The notes beneath the pieces are model-generated. The model was given only the letters and a program-made list of their open reading frames with translations, had not been told where the DNA came from and did not search any database. Positions 35,661 through 45,050 of a stretch of DNA of 64,000 bases are shown here, piece by piece. Origin of the DNA: Lachnospiraceae bacterium. GTDB taxonomy: Bacteria; Bacillota; Clostridia; Lachnospirales; Lachnospiraceae. Where the stretch lies: the NCBI GenBank assembly GCA_017450485.1, contig JAFSTN010000001.1, forward strand, positions 1-64,000, written 5' to 3'. Within the stretch, counting starts at the first letter, position 1, and every line of letters begins with the position of its first letter. The translations under genes were made by a program, and so were the position numbers.

Positions 35661-37376
35661 TCAAGCTTTAAGAATACTCTCTATATCCTCTTCTCTCTGC
35701 GGTTTACCCGTCAGAAACCCCTGTATATTGTCGCAATGGATCGATTTGAGATACTCAAGCTGCTCCGGTTTTTCCACACCCTCGGCTACAGTCTCAAGTC
35801 CGAGTCGTTTGACCATGCCCATGATAGATTCCATGATAATGTTGGAGTTCTCATCCTGGAGCATGGTATCCACAAATGTCTTGTCTATCTTCAGCGTATC
35901 AATAGGCAGGCTCTTCAGGTAAGACAGTGATGAATATCCCGTACCAAAATCATCCATCGAGATACGTACGCCGTAATCCCTGAGAACTTTCATTTTGTCA
36001 GTCACATCATTGTAATTGTCTATAAGTGCGGTCTCCGTGATCTCCAATTCGAGGTCGGTCGGATTCATCCCGTATTTTTCTATCGTATCTATAAGCTTGC
36101 GGACAAAATCATCGCGTTTGTACTGTATGGCGGAAATATTGATAGACAATATGAAGTCCCTGTCATATTCGGCTCTCCACTGCATATATGTGCGGATACT
36201 GTCCTCAATGACCCATTGTCCGATAGGAACTATGGTACCGTTTTTCTCCGCAAGCGGAATGAACTGCGCGGGAGATATCATGCCCTCTTCGGGATCCTGC
36301 CATCTGATCAGCGCTTCAACACCTCTGAGACTGCCGGTAGATGCCTGATACTGAGGCTGGAAATACATCTCAAAGCGCATATCATATAACGCATCCCTGA
36401 GTTTATTCTCTATGTTGAGATTGCCCATGAATTCGGCCAGAAGCTCCGAGTCAAAATACTGAATGGAATCCTTGCCGTTATGCTTCGCTCTGAGCATGAC
36501 TATCTCAGCATAGTTGATGAGCTCCAGTACATTCTCGGAAGCATCCGGATATCTGGCAACACCGGCCGTAACCTTGATATTGATCTCACGGCCGTCCGAA
36601 GTCATGAACGGCTGTCTGGTACGGTTACGGATCATGTTGTAGACATACTCTATATCCGACTGGCCGCGCGGATCATATATGGCCAGGCAATACATATCAC
36701 CGGTAAAATGCGATACGATCACATTATCAGCGGAAAACTCAGCCAAAAACTGTCCGAAATTCATCATCAGCTCATCGCCGATGATCAGCCCCATGCCGTC
36801 GTTAATATTTCTGAAGTCATCTATATCAACGAACATGACCGCAACTTCACGCTGCTCTTCGCGGGCTTTGTTTATGAAGCCGGTCAGACGGCTGATGAAA
36901 TAATTGCGGTTATACAGGCCGGTCATACCGTCATAGTATGCCATGTACTTCAGCTCTTCGTTCTTGTCATTAACTACCGTGACATCCTTGAACCTGACAA
37001 CCTTATCCGAGGGTTTGCCTCCTGCGCCGTATACTATACTCGCTTCACACTCCACCCATTTCCCGGAGCCCGCAAGCTTAACCGTGGTCACAGCCCGTTC
37101 CAGCCCACGGCGCTCAAGATTGATGCATCCGGAGAACTCATCCTGATATGCCTCATCCACATAATCGACTGCACGCTGCAGATCTCCGATCCTTCTGACG
37201 GTGAAATCGAAATAACTCTCCCAGTCACCCATGACATGTATTTCGTCACGGTCATAACTGTAATAGACAAAGGCGGATGTAGATGTCTCAATGATCATCT
37301 TCATCATCTTCTGTTCATTCTGGAGTTTTTCGTTCATTGCATTCATCAGGTCGACCTGATACTGCATTTCGTTCAT
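35661..37376 (-). CDS. PAS-GGDEF-EAL c-di-GMP phosphodiesterase
   Basis: 571 residues. N-terminal helical region and PAS-like sensor (about 25-130), then a GGDEF domain whose motif has decayed (GMGLIIGDEL instead of GGDEF), so it is unlikely to make c-di-GMP. The EAL domain looks active: ALIRWQDPEEGMI, ITETALI, DDFGTGYSSLSYLKSLPID, LKIDK and ETVAEGVE keep the metal ligands and the catalytic Glu. It should hydrolyse c-di-GMP to pGpG, perhaps with the GGDEF part as a GTP sensor. No membrane segment. Followed by asd 25 bases upstream of its start. Confidence 0.93.
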   Translation of the reverse strand: MNEMQYQVDLMNAMNEKLQNEQKMMKMIIETSTSAFVYYSYDRDEIHVMGDWESYFDFTVRRIGDLQRAVDYVDEAYQDEFSGCINLERRGLERAVTTVKLAGSGKWVECEASIVYGAGGKPSDKVVRFKDVTVVNDKNEELKYMAYYDGMTGLYNRNYFISRLTGFINKAREEQREVAVMFVDIDDFRNINDGMGLIIGDELMMNFGQFLAEFSADNVIVSHFTGDMYCLAIYDPRGQSDIEYVYNMIRNRTRQPFMTSDGREINIKVTAGVARYPDASENVLELINYAEIVMLRAKHNGKDSIQYFDSELLAEFMGNLNIENKLRDALYDMRFEMYFQPQYQASTGSLRGVEALIRWQDPEEGMISPAQFIPLAEKNGTIVPIGQWVIEDSIRTYMQWRAEYDRDFILSINISAIQYKRDDFVRKLIDTIEKYGMNPTDLELEITETALIDNYNDVTDKMKVLRDYGVRISMDDFGTGYSSLSYLKSLPIDTLKIDKTFVDTMLQDENSNIIMESIMGMVKRLGLETVAEGVEKPEQLEYLKSIHCDNIQGFLTGKPQREEDIESILKA

Positions 37377-37400
37377 TATATGTGTCTTCCTTTTCAGGGT

Positions 37401-38486
37401 TTATTTTGCGCTGATATAGCCCTGTGCTTTCAGGAGTTCGGCGCATTCAAGCGCACCTCCCGCAGCACCTCTTAACGTATTGTGTGAAAGTCCGACGAAC
37501 TTCCAGTCGTATACCGTATCCTCTCTGAGACGACCGATGCTGATGCCCATTCCGTTCTCGAAGTTTACATCAAGCGCAACCTGAGGTCTGTCGGGCTCCT
37601 CCATATATCTGATGAACTGCTTCGGTGCCGAAGGCAGGCCGAGCTTCTGAGGCAGTCCGCTGTACTCATTGAGAGCGGCAACCAGCTCGTCCTTGGAAGG
37701 CTTCTTATTGAACTTAACAAAAGCGGCGGCCGTATGTCCGTTAAGAACGGGCACTCTGATACACTGTGACGTGATCACGGGACTCTTGGCGGGTACGATC
37801 TCGTCACCCTCAATATGCCCCCAGATACGGAGAGGCTCTTTCTCGCTCTTCTCCTCCTCGCCGCTGATCAGAGGAATGATATTGCCTACCATCTCAGGCC
37901 AGTCTTTGAACGTCTTACCTGCTCCGGATATGGCCTGATACGTCGTAGCAACCACTTCCACAGGTTCAAAAGGCATCCAGGCCGTCAAAGCAGGCGCATA
38001 ACTCTGGATGGAGCAATTGGGCTTAACCGCGATAAATCCTCTGGACGTCCCCAGTCTCTTCTTCTGTGAAGCTATGATATCGAAATGCCCGGGATTGATC
38101 TCCGGTACTACCATGGGAACATCAGGCGTCCAACGGTGGGCGGAGTTATTGGATACAACAGGCGTCTCCGTCTTCGCATATGCCTCCTCGATAGCTCTGA
38201 TCTCATCCTTGCTCATGTCTACCGCAGAAAAACAGAAGTCAACCTCCGATGCAACAGCTTCTACTTCATTTACATTCTTTACTATGATCTTCCTGACGGC
38301 TTCAGGCATGGGAGTATCCATTTTCCACCTGTCACCGACAGCTTCTTCATAGGTTTTGCCCGCACTTCTGGGACTTGCGGCTATAACCGTAACCTCAAAC
38401 CAGGGATGGTTCTCAAGCAGCGAGATGAATCGCTGTCCGACCATGCCCGTGCCGCCTAATATACCGACTCTCAGTTTTTCACTCAT
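37401..38486 (-). CDS. asd: Aspartate-semialdehyde dehydrogenase
   Basis: 361 residues from the ATG at 38486 (AAAGGAG 7 bases upstream); the longer TTG start is not needed. NADP site GILGGTGMVGQRF; catalytic Cys in KPNCSIQSY; His in RVPVLNGHTAAAF; this is the fungal/archaeal-like class of ASADH that many Firmicutes carry. It makes aspartate semialdehyde for Lys, DAP, Thr and Met. It is preceded by a large hairpin at 38514-38585 that separates it from argH. Confidence 0.96.
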   Translation of the reverse strand: MSEKLRVGILGGTGMVGQRFISLLENHPWFEVTVIAASPRSAGKTYEEAVGDRWKMDTPMPEAVRKIIVKNVNEVEAVASEVDFCFSAVDMSKDEIRAIEEAYAKTETPVVSNNSAHRWTPDVPMVVPEINPGHFDIIASQKKRLGTSRGFIAVKPNCSIQSYAPALTAWMPFEPVEVVATTYQAISGAGKTFKDWPEMVGNIIPLISGEEEKSEKEPLRIWGHIEGDEIVPAKSPVITSQCIRVPVLNGHTAAAFVKFNKKPSKDELVAALNEYSGLPQKLGLPSAPKQFIRYMEEPDRPQVALDVNFENGMGISIGRLREDTVYDWKFVGLSHNTLRGAAGGALECAELLKAQGYISAK

Positions 38487-38513
38487 CTTCAATCTCCTTT
38501 GCTTTTCATAATT

Positions 38514-38585
38514 GCCGTCGGAATATATGATCCCCCTTGCTGCGACCCGACAGTACTCGCTGCGGGGGACATATATTCCTCCGGC
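38514..38585 (-). promoter_or_regulatory. Large stem-loop between argH and asd
   Basis: A 16-bp stem with one bulge (GGAATATATG-A-TCCCCC and complement; 38520-38536 with 38564-38579) is extended by GCCG/CGGC (38514-38517 with 38582-38585). The loop has 27 bases. No T-run follows on the minus strand, so it is more likely a stabiliser or weak attenuator than a strong terminator. Confidence 0.65.
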
Positions 38586-38593
38586 TTACTCCT

Positions 38594-39970
38594 CTATATG
38601 CCTAAATATACTTCCGCTTCGTCAATTTCATCCTGCATGGGATCAAGGCCCGGCGCTCCTTTGGTACGTCTGCGCTCCACACATGCCTGCAGAGATATTG
38701 CTTCGTATACATCTTCCCTGAACTCGGGACATATCTCACGCAGCTCGTCTATAGACAGATCCTCTATCGCACATCCGCGCTCGATGCATTTAAGAACTAT
38801 CTGTCCCACATACGAATGTGCGTCCCTGAACGGAACTCCGCGGGTGACCAGATAATCGGCTACATCCGTCGCATTCGTGAAGCCCTTGACTGCCGATCTC
38901 TCCATTGTGCCGGGGTCGATCTTCATGGTCGCGAGCATTCCGTTCATCAGTCTGACGCAGCCATGCACGGTATCTATCGCATCGAAAGCAGCTTCCTTGT
39001 CCTCTTGTATATCTTTATCGTATGCCAGCGGTATACCCTTCATAACAGTAAGCAAAGTCATCAGATCTCCATAGACTCTGCCGCACTTGCCTCTGGTCAG
39101 TTCTGCGATATCGGGATTCTTCTTCTGCGGCATGATGGATGATCCCGTTGAATATGCGTCATCAAGTTCCACGAATCCGTATTCGTTACTGTTCCATATG
39201 ATGATTTCCTCGGAAAGTCTGGACAGATGCATCATGATTAGGCTCAGATCCGACAGAAACTCTATCAGGTAATCTCTGTCCGATACGGAATCCATGGAAT
39301 TGCGGGTGGCAATATCAAATCCCAGCAGTTCCGCGGTATACTCGCGATCCAGCGGGTATGTGGTACCGGCCAGCGCACCGCTTCCGAGCGGACATTCGTT
39401 GAGCCTCTTCCTGCAGTCTGTCAGACGTCCGATATCACGCCTGAACATTTCAAAATACGCTCCCATATGATGTGCGAATGTCACGGGCTGCGCTTTCTGC
39501 AGATGGGTAAAACCGGGCATATAGGTATCTATATGCTCTTTCATCATATTTAATACAGTCTCAAGCAGCTCCCTGAGCAATACAGTGATCTGATCGATCT
39601 CATCCCGTATATAAAGCTTCATATCCAGGGCCACCTGATCATTACGGCTCCTGCCGGTATGCAGTCTCTTGCCGGCATCACCTATCCGCTCGGTCAGAAC
39701 AGCCTCCACGAAGCTGTGTATATCCTCATATTCGGAAGTGATCTCGAGACGTCCCGCTTCTATATCATCAAGTATAGAATCCAGTCCGGACAGTATGCTC
39801 CCGGTATCCTCCGCGCTCAATACGCCCTGTCTGCCAAGCATCGTCACATGAGCTTTCGATCCGGCGATATCCTGTCTGTAAAGCCGCTTATCAAAATTAA
39901 TGGACGCATTAAAAGCGTAAACCAGATCATCGGTTTTCCCCTTAAAGCGCCCGCCCCACAGCTGTGCCAT
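38594..39970 (-). CDS. argH: Argininosuccinate lyase
   Basis: 458 residues. N-terminal WGGRFKGKTDDLVYAFNASI is diagnostic; the flexible signature loop is STGSSIMPQKKNPD, with the catalytic Ser in GSS; the His loop is LHTGRSRNDQVA. It cleaves argininosuccinate to arginine and fumarate. argG is not in the window. AAAGGAG lies 8 bases before the ATG. Its promoter (40014-40042) overlaps the nrdDG terminator. Confidence 0.97.
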   Translation of the reverse strand: MAQLWGGRFKGKTDDLVYAFNASINFDKRLYRQDIAGSKAHVTMLGRQGVLSAEDTGSILSGLDSILDDIEAGRLEITSEYEDIHSFVEAVLTERIGDAGKRLHTGRSRNDQVALDMKLYIRDEIDQITVLLRELLETVLNMMKEHIDTYMPGFTHLQKAQPVTFAHHMGAYFEMFRRDIGRLTDCRKRLNECPLGSGALAGTTYPLDREYTAELLGFDIATRNSMDSVSDRDYLIEFLSDLSLIMMHLSRLSEEIIIWNSNEYGFVELDDAYSTGSSIMPQKKNPDIAELTRGKCGRVYGDLMTLLTVMKGIPLAYDKDIQEDKEAAFDAIDTVHGCVRLMNGMLATMKIDPGTMERSAVKGFTNATDVADYLVTRGVPFRDAHSYVGQIVLKCIERGCAIEDLSIDELREICPEFREDVYEAISLQACVERRRTKGAPGLDPMQDEIDEAEVYLGI

Positions 39971-40013
39971 GAAGTGTCTCCTTTATTAAATCATCATTTG
40001 ATGTACGAAGAAA

Positions 40014-40042
40014 ATAGTAACATAAAAAAGACCCTGTATCAA
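40014..40042 (-). promoter_or_regulatory. argH promoter nested in the nrdDG terminator
   Basis: TTGATA (40037-40042), 17-base spacer, TACTAT (40014-40019) with TG-T before the -10 (extended -10). The -35 is the loop of the hairpin that ends nrdDG transcription. Confidence 0.72.
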
Positions 40043-40052
40043 CAAGGTCTTT
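40024..40052 (-). terminator. Rho-independent terminator of nrdD-nrdG
   Basis: AAAGACC (40046-40052 read on the minus strand) pairs with GGTCTTT (40027-40033), 7 bp, with a 12-base loop, followed by TTTTTTA on the minus strand. It lies 48 bases after the nrdG stop. Confidence 0.72.
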
Positions 40053-40099
40053 CAAAATAATAATATAAAATATCGAATATGAAAATCAGGATATTTGAA

Positions 40100-40642
40100 T
40101 CATAATCTCCTGGGATTACGCAACGTATACTCAACGACAGAGCCGCTTTCAAGTGTTTTAGGAACATCAATGATACGCTGGTTCTCCGATCCTCTGAAAG
40201 GAATGGTAAGACTCTTCAGTTCCAGGACAAACTCACCGTCCACGAGAACATCTATATAAGAAAGCATTTCATCGGTCACTTCACAATGTGCTTTTCCGTC
40301 CGGGGGTATCAGATCGACATCCAAAGTATATCCGCTGTATGCCCATACGGTCTTGTCCGGATACGTTTTCTTCACACGCTTAAGTGTGGAAACAAGTGTG
40401 CGCTGGTTATCGGGCTCGAACGGCTCTCCACCCAGCAATGTCAGTCCGGAAATATGAGAATGCGCGAGTCTGTTGATGATCAGGTCCTCTGTCTGTGAAG
40501 TATACGGCACACCATAATCGAAGTCCCACGTCTCGGGCTGAAAGCAGCCCTTGCAATGGTGGGTACAACCGGAAACGAAGAGGGTTATCCTGACACCCTC
40601 TCCGTCCGCAACATCATTTGTTTTTATATTACAGTAATTCAT
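40100..40642 (-). CDS. nrdG: Anaerobic ribonucleotide reductase activating protein
   Basis: 180 residues, radical SAM. The cluster motif is SGCTHHCKGC (CxxxCxxC), followed by LTLLGGEPF, the usual GGEP motif for SAM. It generates the glycyl radical on NrdD. It overlaps nrdD by 4 bases (ATGA). Slightly longer than E. coli NrdG (154), with a C-terminal beta extension (IPFRGSENQRIIDVPKTLE) seen in Firmicute forms. Confidence 0.96.
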   Translation of the reverse strand: MNYCNIKTNDVADGEGVRITLFVSGCTHHCKGCFQPETWDFDYGVPYTSQTEDLIINRLAHSHISGLTLLGGEPFEPDNQRTLVSTLKRVKKTYPDKTVWAYSGYTLDVDLIPPDGKAHCEVTDEMLSYIDVLVDGEFVLELKSLTIPFRGSENQRIIDVPKTLESGSVVEYTLRNPRRL

Positions 40643-42843
40643 AGATGAAGAACTCTCTCGCGAATCTCCTGAGTACGTCCCTGATTCCAGAACTGTGTAC
40701 CTATATAACCGCAGGTACGTCTGGCCACATTCATCTTATCCTGATCGGTGTTATGACAATTCGGGCACTCCCAGATCAGTTTGCCGTCTTTGTCCTCATG
40801 TACTTCGATCTCACCGTCATATCCGCATACCTGGCAATAATCCGACTTGGTGTTCAGCTCTGCATACATGATGTTATCATATATATGCTTCATAACTGCA
40901 AGCACAGCATCCAGATTATCCTGCAGGTCAGGAACCTCTACATAGCTTATGGCGCCTCCGGGCGACAGGGCCTGGAACTGAGCCTCGAAGCTGAGCTTAT
41001 CAAATGCGTCGATCTGCTCGGTCACATGTACATGATAACTGTTGGTGATATAGTTCTTGTCGGTAACGCCCTTTATGATACCGAATCTCTTCTGCAGACA
41101 CTTTGCAAACTTATATGTGGTAGACTCAAGCGGTGTACCGTAGAGCGAGAAATCGATATTGGACTCTGCTTTCCACTTCTTGCAGGCATCATTCAGATAT
41201 TTCATGACATCCAGAGCAAAAGGTGTAGCCGTAGGATCGGTATGTGACTTGCCTGTCATATACCTGGTGCACTCGCACAGTCCCGCATATCCGAGAGATA
41301 TGGTTGAGTATCCGTCAAACAGGAGCTTATCGATAGGCTCACCCTTCTTCAGCCGCGCAAGAGCGCCGTCCTGCCAGAGGATCGGAGCCACGTCGGATAA
41401 TGTACCCTTCAATCTGTTATGCCTGCACATCAGAGCAGTGTGGCAGATCTCAAGTCTCTCATCCATTATCTTCCAGAACTTATACATATCTCCTTCGGAT
41501 GAGCAGGCAACATCAACCAGATTTATGGTTACGACACCCTGATTGAATCGTCCGTAGTATTTACGCTTACCGGGCACGTAATTTCCTGCATTGGCTATAT
41601 TACCCACACCGGCTTCGGTGAATCTGTCGGGAGTCAGGAACGAGCGACAACCCATGCAGGGATAGCAATCGCCGTCCTTCAGTTCCTTCATCATCTTCTC
41701 AGAGATGTAATCCGGAACGAGCCTCTTTGCTGTACACCTGGCCGCAAGTTTAGTCAGATAGAAGTACTTGCTGTCCTCGTTTATATTGTCTTCTTCCAAT
41801 ACATAGATGAGCTTGGGGAATGCAGGGGTAATATATACTCCCTTTTCATTCTTCACACCCTTGATACGCTGATTGAGCATCTCCTCGATGATCATGGCAA
41901 GGTCATCACGTGTCTGTCCCTCAGGAACTTCATCTATATACATAAATACAGTGATGAAGGGTGCCTGTCCGTTGGTTGTCATCAGAGTGATAACCTGATA
42001 CTGCATGATCTGACAGCCCCTGTTGATCTCTTCTTTGACACGCATCTCTGCGATCTGATTGATCTTCTCCTCGGATGCTTCTATATCCATGAGTTCGAGC
42101 TCTTTGCGGACCTCTGCGCGCAGCTTGGTGCGGCTCACCTGTACAAAAGGAGCAAGATGGGCAAGTGAAATACTCTGTCCGCCGTACTGCGAGCTGGCGA
42201 TCTGAGCTATAGCCTGTGTTGCGATGTTACATGCCGTGGAGAAGCTCTTGGGAGTATCGATCATGGTCTCCGATATAACGGTTCCGTTCTGAAGCATATC
42301 CTCCAGGTTTACCAGACAGCAGTTATGCATATGCTGCGCGAAATAATCGGAATCATGGAAATGTATGAGACCTTTCTCATGAGCCTCCACTACTTCCTCG
42401 GGAAGAAGAAGTCTCTTGGTGATATCCTTGCTGACCTCGCCGGCCATATAATCACGCTGAACGGAATTAACTATTGGGTTCTTGTTTGAATTCTCCTGCT
42501 TGACCTCTTCATTATTACATTCAAGAAGACTCAGGATCTGATCATCGGTGGAATTGGATTTACGTGCAAGCGCATGTCTGTATCTGTATGTGATATAGTT
42601 ACGAGCCATTTCATAAGCTCTGTATTTCATGAGCTGATTCTCGACCATATCCTGGATCTCCTCCACATTGGCCGATCTGCACATATCTTCACAGGATCTG
42701 GTAACCGCATCCGCTATCTCCTGGATCTCATCCAGGGAAAGTTTCTGTGAATCGTTAACGCTGTCATTGGCTTTATTGATAGCTACGATTATCTTATTCT
42801 GATCAAATTCTACTTCCGCACCGCTTCTTTTGATGATCTTCAA
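40639..42843 (-). CDS. nrdD: Anaerobic ribonucleoside-triphosphate reductase (class III)
   Basis: 734 residues starting at TTG (42843), with GAGGG 7 bases upstream. An N-terminal ATP-cone (MKIIKRSGAEVEFDQNKI) controls activity by dATP. The zinc site is CQVCGYDGEIEVHEDKDGKL and CPNC; the glycyl radical site is RRTCGYIGTQFWNQGR. It reduces NTPs to dNTPs with formate under anoxia. Controlled by a promoter that overlaps two NrdR-like boxes. Cotranscribed with nrdG. Confidence 0.97.
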   Translation of the reverse strand: MKIIKRSGAEVEFDQNKIIVAINKANDSVNDSQKLSLDEIQEIADAVTRSCEDMCRSANVEEIQDMVENQLMKYRAYEMARNYITYRYRHALARKSNSTDDQILSLLECNNEEVKQENSNKNPIVNSVQRDYMAGEVSKDITKRLLLPEEVVEAHEKGLIHFHDSDYFAQHMHNCCLVNLEDMLQNGTVISETMIDTPKSFSTACNIATQAIAQIASSQYGGQSISLAHLAPFVQVSRTKLRAEVRKELELMDIEASEEKINQIAEMRVKEEINRGCQIMQYQVITLMTTNGQAPFITVFMYIDEVPEGQTRDDLAMIIEEMLNQRIKGVKNEKGVYITPAFPKLIYVLEEDNINEDSKYFYLTKLAARCTAKRLVPDYISEKMMKELKDGDCYPCMGCRSFLTPDRFTEAGVGNIANAGNYVPGKRKYYGRFNQGVVTINLVDVACSSEGDMYKFWKIMDERLEICHTALMCRHNRLKGTLSDVAPILWQDGALARLKKGEPIDKLLFDGYSTISLGYAGLCECTRYMTGKSHTDPTATPFALDVMKYLNDACKKWKAESNIDFSLYGTPLESTTYKFAKCLQKRFGIIKGVTDKNYITNSYHVHVTEQIDAFDKLSFEAQFQALSPGGAISYVEVPDLQDNLDAVLAVMKHIYDNIMYAELNTKSDYCQVCGYDGEIEVHEDKDGKLIWECPNCHNTDQDKMNVARRTCGYIGTQFWNQGRTQEIRERVLHL

Positions 42844-42942
42844 AACTATTCCCTCACTGTAAATACTATAAATATAGAATAAAACTGTGATTTGCCGTGA
42901 TTATGTAAGCATTAGTTATGTAACCTAGAAAGCAAACCGGCA

Positions 42943-42992
42943 ACTACAACATATTGTAGTCGCCGTATTATCTCGTGTCAAGATATTGTGGG
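42943..42992 (-). promoter_or_regulatory. nrdD promoter overlapped by two NrdR-like boxes
   Basis: Promoter TTGACA (42976-42981), 17 bases, TACAAT (42953-42958). One box (ACTACAACATATTGTAGT, 42943-42960, nearly palindromic) covers the -10 and the second (GTGTCAAGATATTGTGGG, 42975-42992) covers the -35. They are 32 bp apart, three DNA turns, as in known NrdR operators. Confidence 0.8.
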
Positions 42993-43054
42993 TTTAATAA
43001 CGGGAGAAATATATACAAAATAACGCACACAATTTTGTATATAATATATATAAA

Positions 43055-43104
43055 TCCACAAGATATGGTTGGATCAGTTGTTCTCCGACCCAAGATATTG
43101 TGCC
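43055..43104 (-). promoter_or_regulatory. Second pair of NrdR-like boxes upstream, reaching into ligA
   Basis: TCCACAAGATATGGTTGG (43055-43072) and GACCCAAGATATTGTGCC (43087-43104) share the CAAGATAT core and are again 32 bp apart. The second lies within the last codons of ligA (43074 stop). On the minus strand TTGGGT sits where the TTGACA of the downstream pair sits, and AACCAT where its TACAAT sits. It may be a degraded duplicate promoter. Confidence 0.55.
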
Positions 43105-45050
43105 ATAAACTCTTCTTCAGTCAATACGGCAACCCCAAGCTTTCTGGCGGTCACATTCTTGGTTGAATTGGAGGCTGCATCGTTATTGATCAGGCATCTG
43201 GTATTCCCCGTCACACTGCCGGTAAGCTTGCCTCCCAGACTCTCTATACGCTCCTTGAGTTCATTCCGGCTAAAGTGGTCAAGAGACCCCGTGACCACAA
43301 AACTGAGGCCGGCAAGAGGCTGCTCCGTCGAACCGTCCTCCGGCTTCTCCGGTTCCACTTCATCAAGAAGCTTCTCCCACATATCCATATGATCCGGATC
43401 GGAGAAATAGTCACATACCGAAGCGGCTATAACCTCACCGACCCCCTCTATCATGGCCAGCTCATCTGCCGTTGCATGGCTGACAGCATAGGGATCATAC
43501 CCGAAATGCCTGCAGATCAGCTTGGCTGTCGCAACACCGACATTTTCTATGCCGATGCCGTAGAGCAGTCTGTGAAGCTGCGTATGTCTGGATCTGTCTG
43601 CTGCATCAACAAGATTATCATAGGATTTCTCCCCGAAGCCTTCCATACTGACTATCTCGGCTTTATGATCCTTCAGATGATAGAGATCCGGAAAAGCTGA
43701 AATGATGCCGACAGCAATAAACTTTTCGATACCCGCTTCGGATAATCCGTCTATATTCATCGCATCACGGCTTACAAACTGAACAAAAGCGCCGAGCTGC
43801 TTCGCAGGACATCCGGGATTCGTACAATACAGATATGCCGTACCCTCAGTCTCTCTGAGTTCGGTAGCATGACCACAGACGGGACAGGTTTCCGGAATCT
43901 CAAGACTTCCGGAAGAGGTCTTATTCTCGGCGATCTGCGGGATGATCATATTTGCTTTGTAGACCGTTATGGTATCTCCTATCCCGAGTTTCAGGGATCT
44001 GACTATACTTACATTGTGAACGGATGCTCTCGATACGGTGGTACCTTCAAGCTCTACCGGATCAAAAACAGCCACCGGGTTAATAAGGCCCGTACGGCTT
44101 GCTGACCACTCCACATCACGGAGCACGGTATCTCTGGTTTCGTCAGTCCATTTGAATGCTATGGCATTACGGGGAAACTTGGCCGTCACGCCGAGTGACT
44201 CGCCGTAAGAGATCTCATCCAGAAGAAGAACAAGACCGTCCGACGGAATATCATAATCAGCAATACGTTTCTCATATTCTTCTATACGGCCGACTATATC
44301 CGATCCGGATACGAGGATATGATCAACGACCTCAAACCCCTGCGCTTCAAGAAAATCAAATTCAGCCATATGTCTGTCACCGAAATCAACTCCGGGTGCA
44401 GACACCAGAGAAAATGCATAAAACCTTACTCTCCTTTTGGCTGTAACGGATGAATCAAGCTGTCTCACCGCTCCGGAGCATAGATTTCTCGGATTCTTGA
44501 AGCGCTGAGCCTCATCCGGTATCGAAGCGTTGATCGTTTCGAAGTCCGAATACGATATAACGGCCTCCCCGCGCAAAACAAGCTCACCTTTATATTCAAT
44601 AGTATGAGGAAGGTTAATAAAAACACGGGCGTTATTCGTAACAACTTCTCCGATCTCGCCATTTCCTCGAGTAACAGCTTTTGCAAGTTTTCCGTCATTA
44701 TAGGTGAGAACCGTCGTAAGACCGTCAAGTTTCCAGCTGAGGATACCGGGGTGACCGTTCAACCATTCGGCAAGCTCATTCCGGTCTTTGGTCTTCCCCA
44801 GACTGAGCATCGGTTTTTCGTGTCTTTCTTTGGGCAGTTCGTGCACAGCTTCATAACCTACGTTAACAGTAGGTGAATTGGACAGAACGAATCCCGTTTC
44901 CTCCTCCAGAGCAACCAGTTCGTCATACAGACGATCATATTCATAATTGCTCATAATCTCATCATCTTGTGCATAGTATTTTTCGGATGCACAATTTAAT
45001 GTGGTGACAAGATCTCTTATACGATTTTTCTGAGCTTCGGTTGCAGACAT
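43074..45050 (-). CDS. ligA: NAD-dependent DNA ligase
   Basis: 658 residues from the Met at 45050 (AGAGGTG upstream); an earlier Met has no binding site. NAD-binding Ia region SNYEYDRLYDEL, then the adenylation Lys K107 in SWKLDGLTTV, followed by OB fold, zinc finger (CPVCGHATEL, CTNPGCPAKQ), HhH and C-terminal BRCT (LAGLSFVVTGSLDHF). Length is normal. Its 3' end carries an NrdR-like box. The adjacent 110-base gap to the next gene (45090-45199) shows no clear terminator. Confidence 0.96.
   Translation of the reverse strand: MSATEAQKNRIRDLVTTLNCASEKYYAQDDEIMSNYEYDRLYDELVALEEETGFVLSNSPTVNVGYEAVHELPKERHEKPMLSLGKTKDRNELAEWLNGHPGILSWKLDGLTTVLTYNDGKLAKAVTRGNGEIGEVVTNNARVFINLPHTIEYKGELVLRGEAVISYSDFETINASIPDEAQRFKNPRNLCSGAVRQLDSSVTAKRRVRFYAFSLVSAPGVDFGDRHMAEFDFLEAQGFEVVDHILVSGSDIVGRIEEYEKRIADYDIPSDGLVLLLDEISYGESLGVTAKFPRNAIAFKWTDETRDTVLRDVEWSASRTGLINPVAVFDPVELEGTTVSRASVHNVSIVRSLKLGIGDTITVYKANMIIPQIAENKTSSGSLEIPETCPVCGHATELRETEGTAYLYCTNPGCPAKQLGAFVQFVSRDAMNIDGLSEAGIEKFIAVGIISAFPDLYHLKDHKAEIVSMEGFGEKSYDNLVDAADRSRHTQLHRLLYGIGIENVGVATAKLICRHFGYDPYAVSHATADELAMIEGVGEVIAASVCDYFSDPDHMDMWEKLLDEVEPEKPEDGSTEQPLAGLSFVVTGSLDHFSRNELKERIESLGGKLTGSVTGNTRCLINNDAASNSTKNVTARKLGVAVLTEEEFMAQYLGSENN

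Noticed and set aside
36480-37475. 331-residue plus-strand frame opposite the GGDEF-EAL gene
   Set aside because: It mirrors codon periodicity of a gene with clear domains on the other strand and shows no ribosome binding site or motif of its own.
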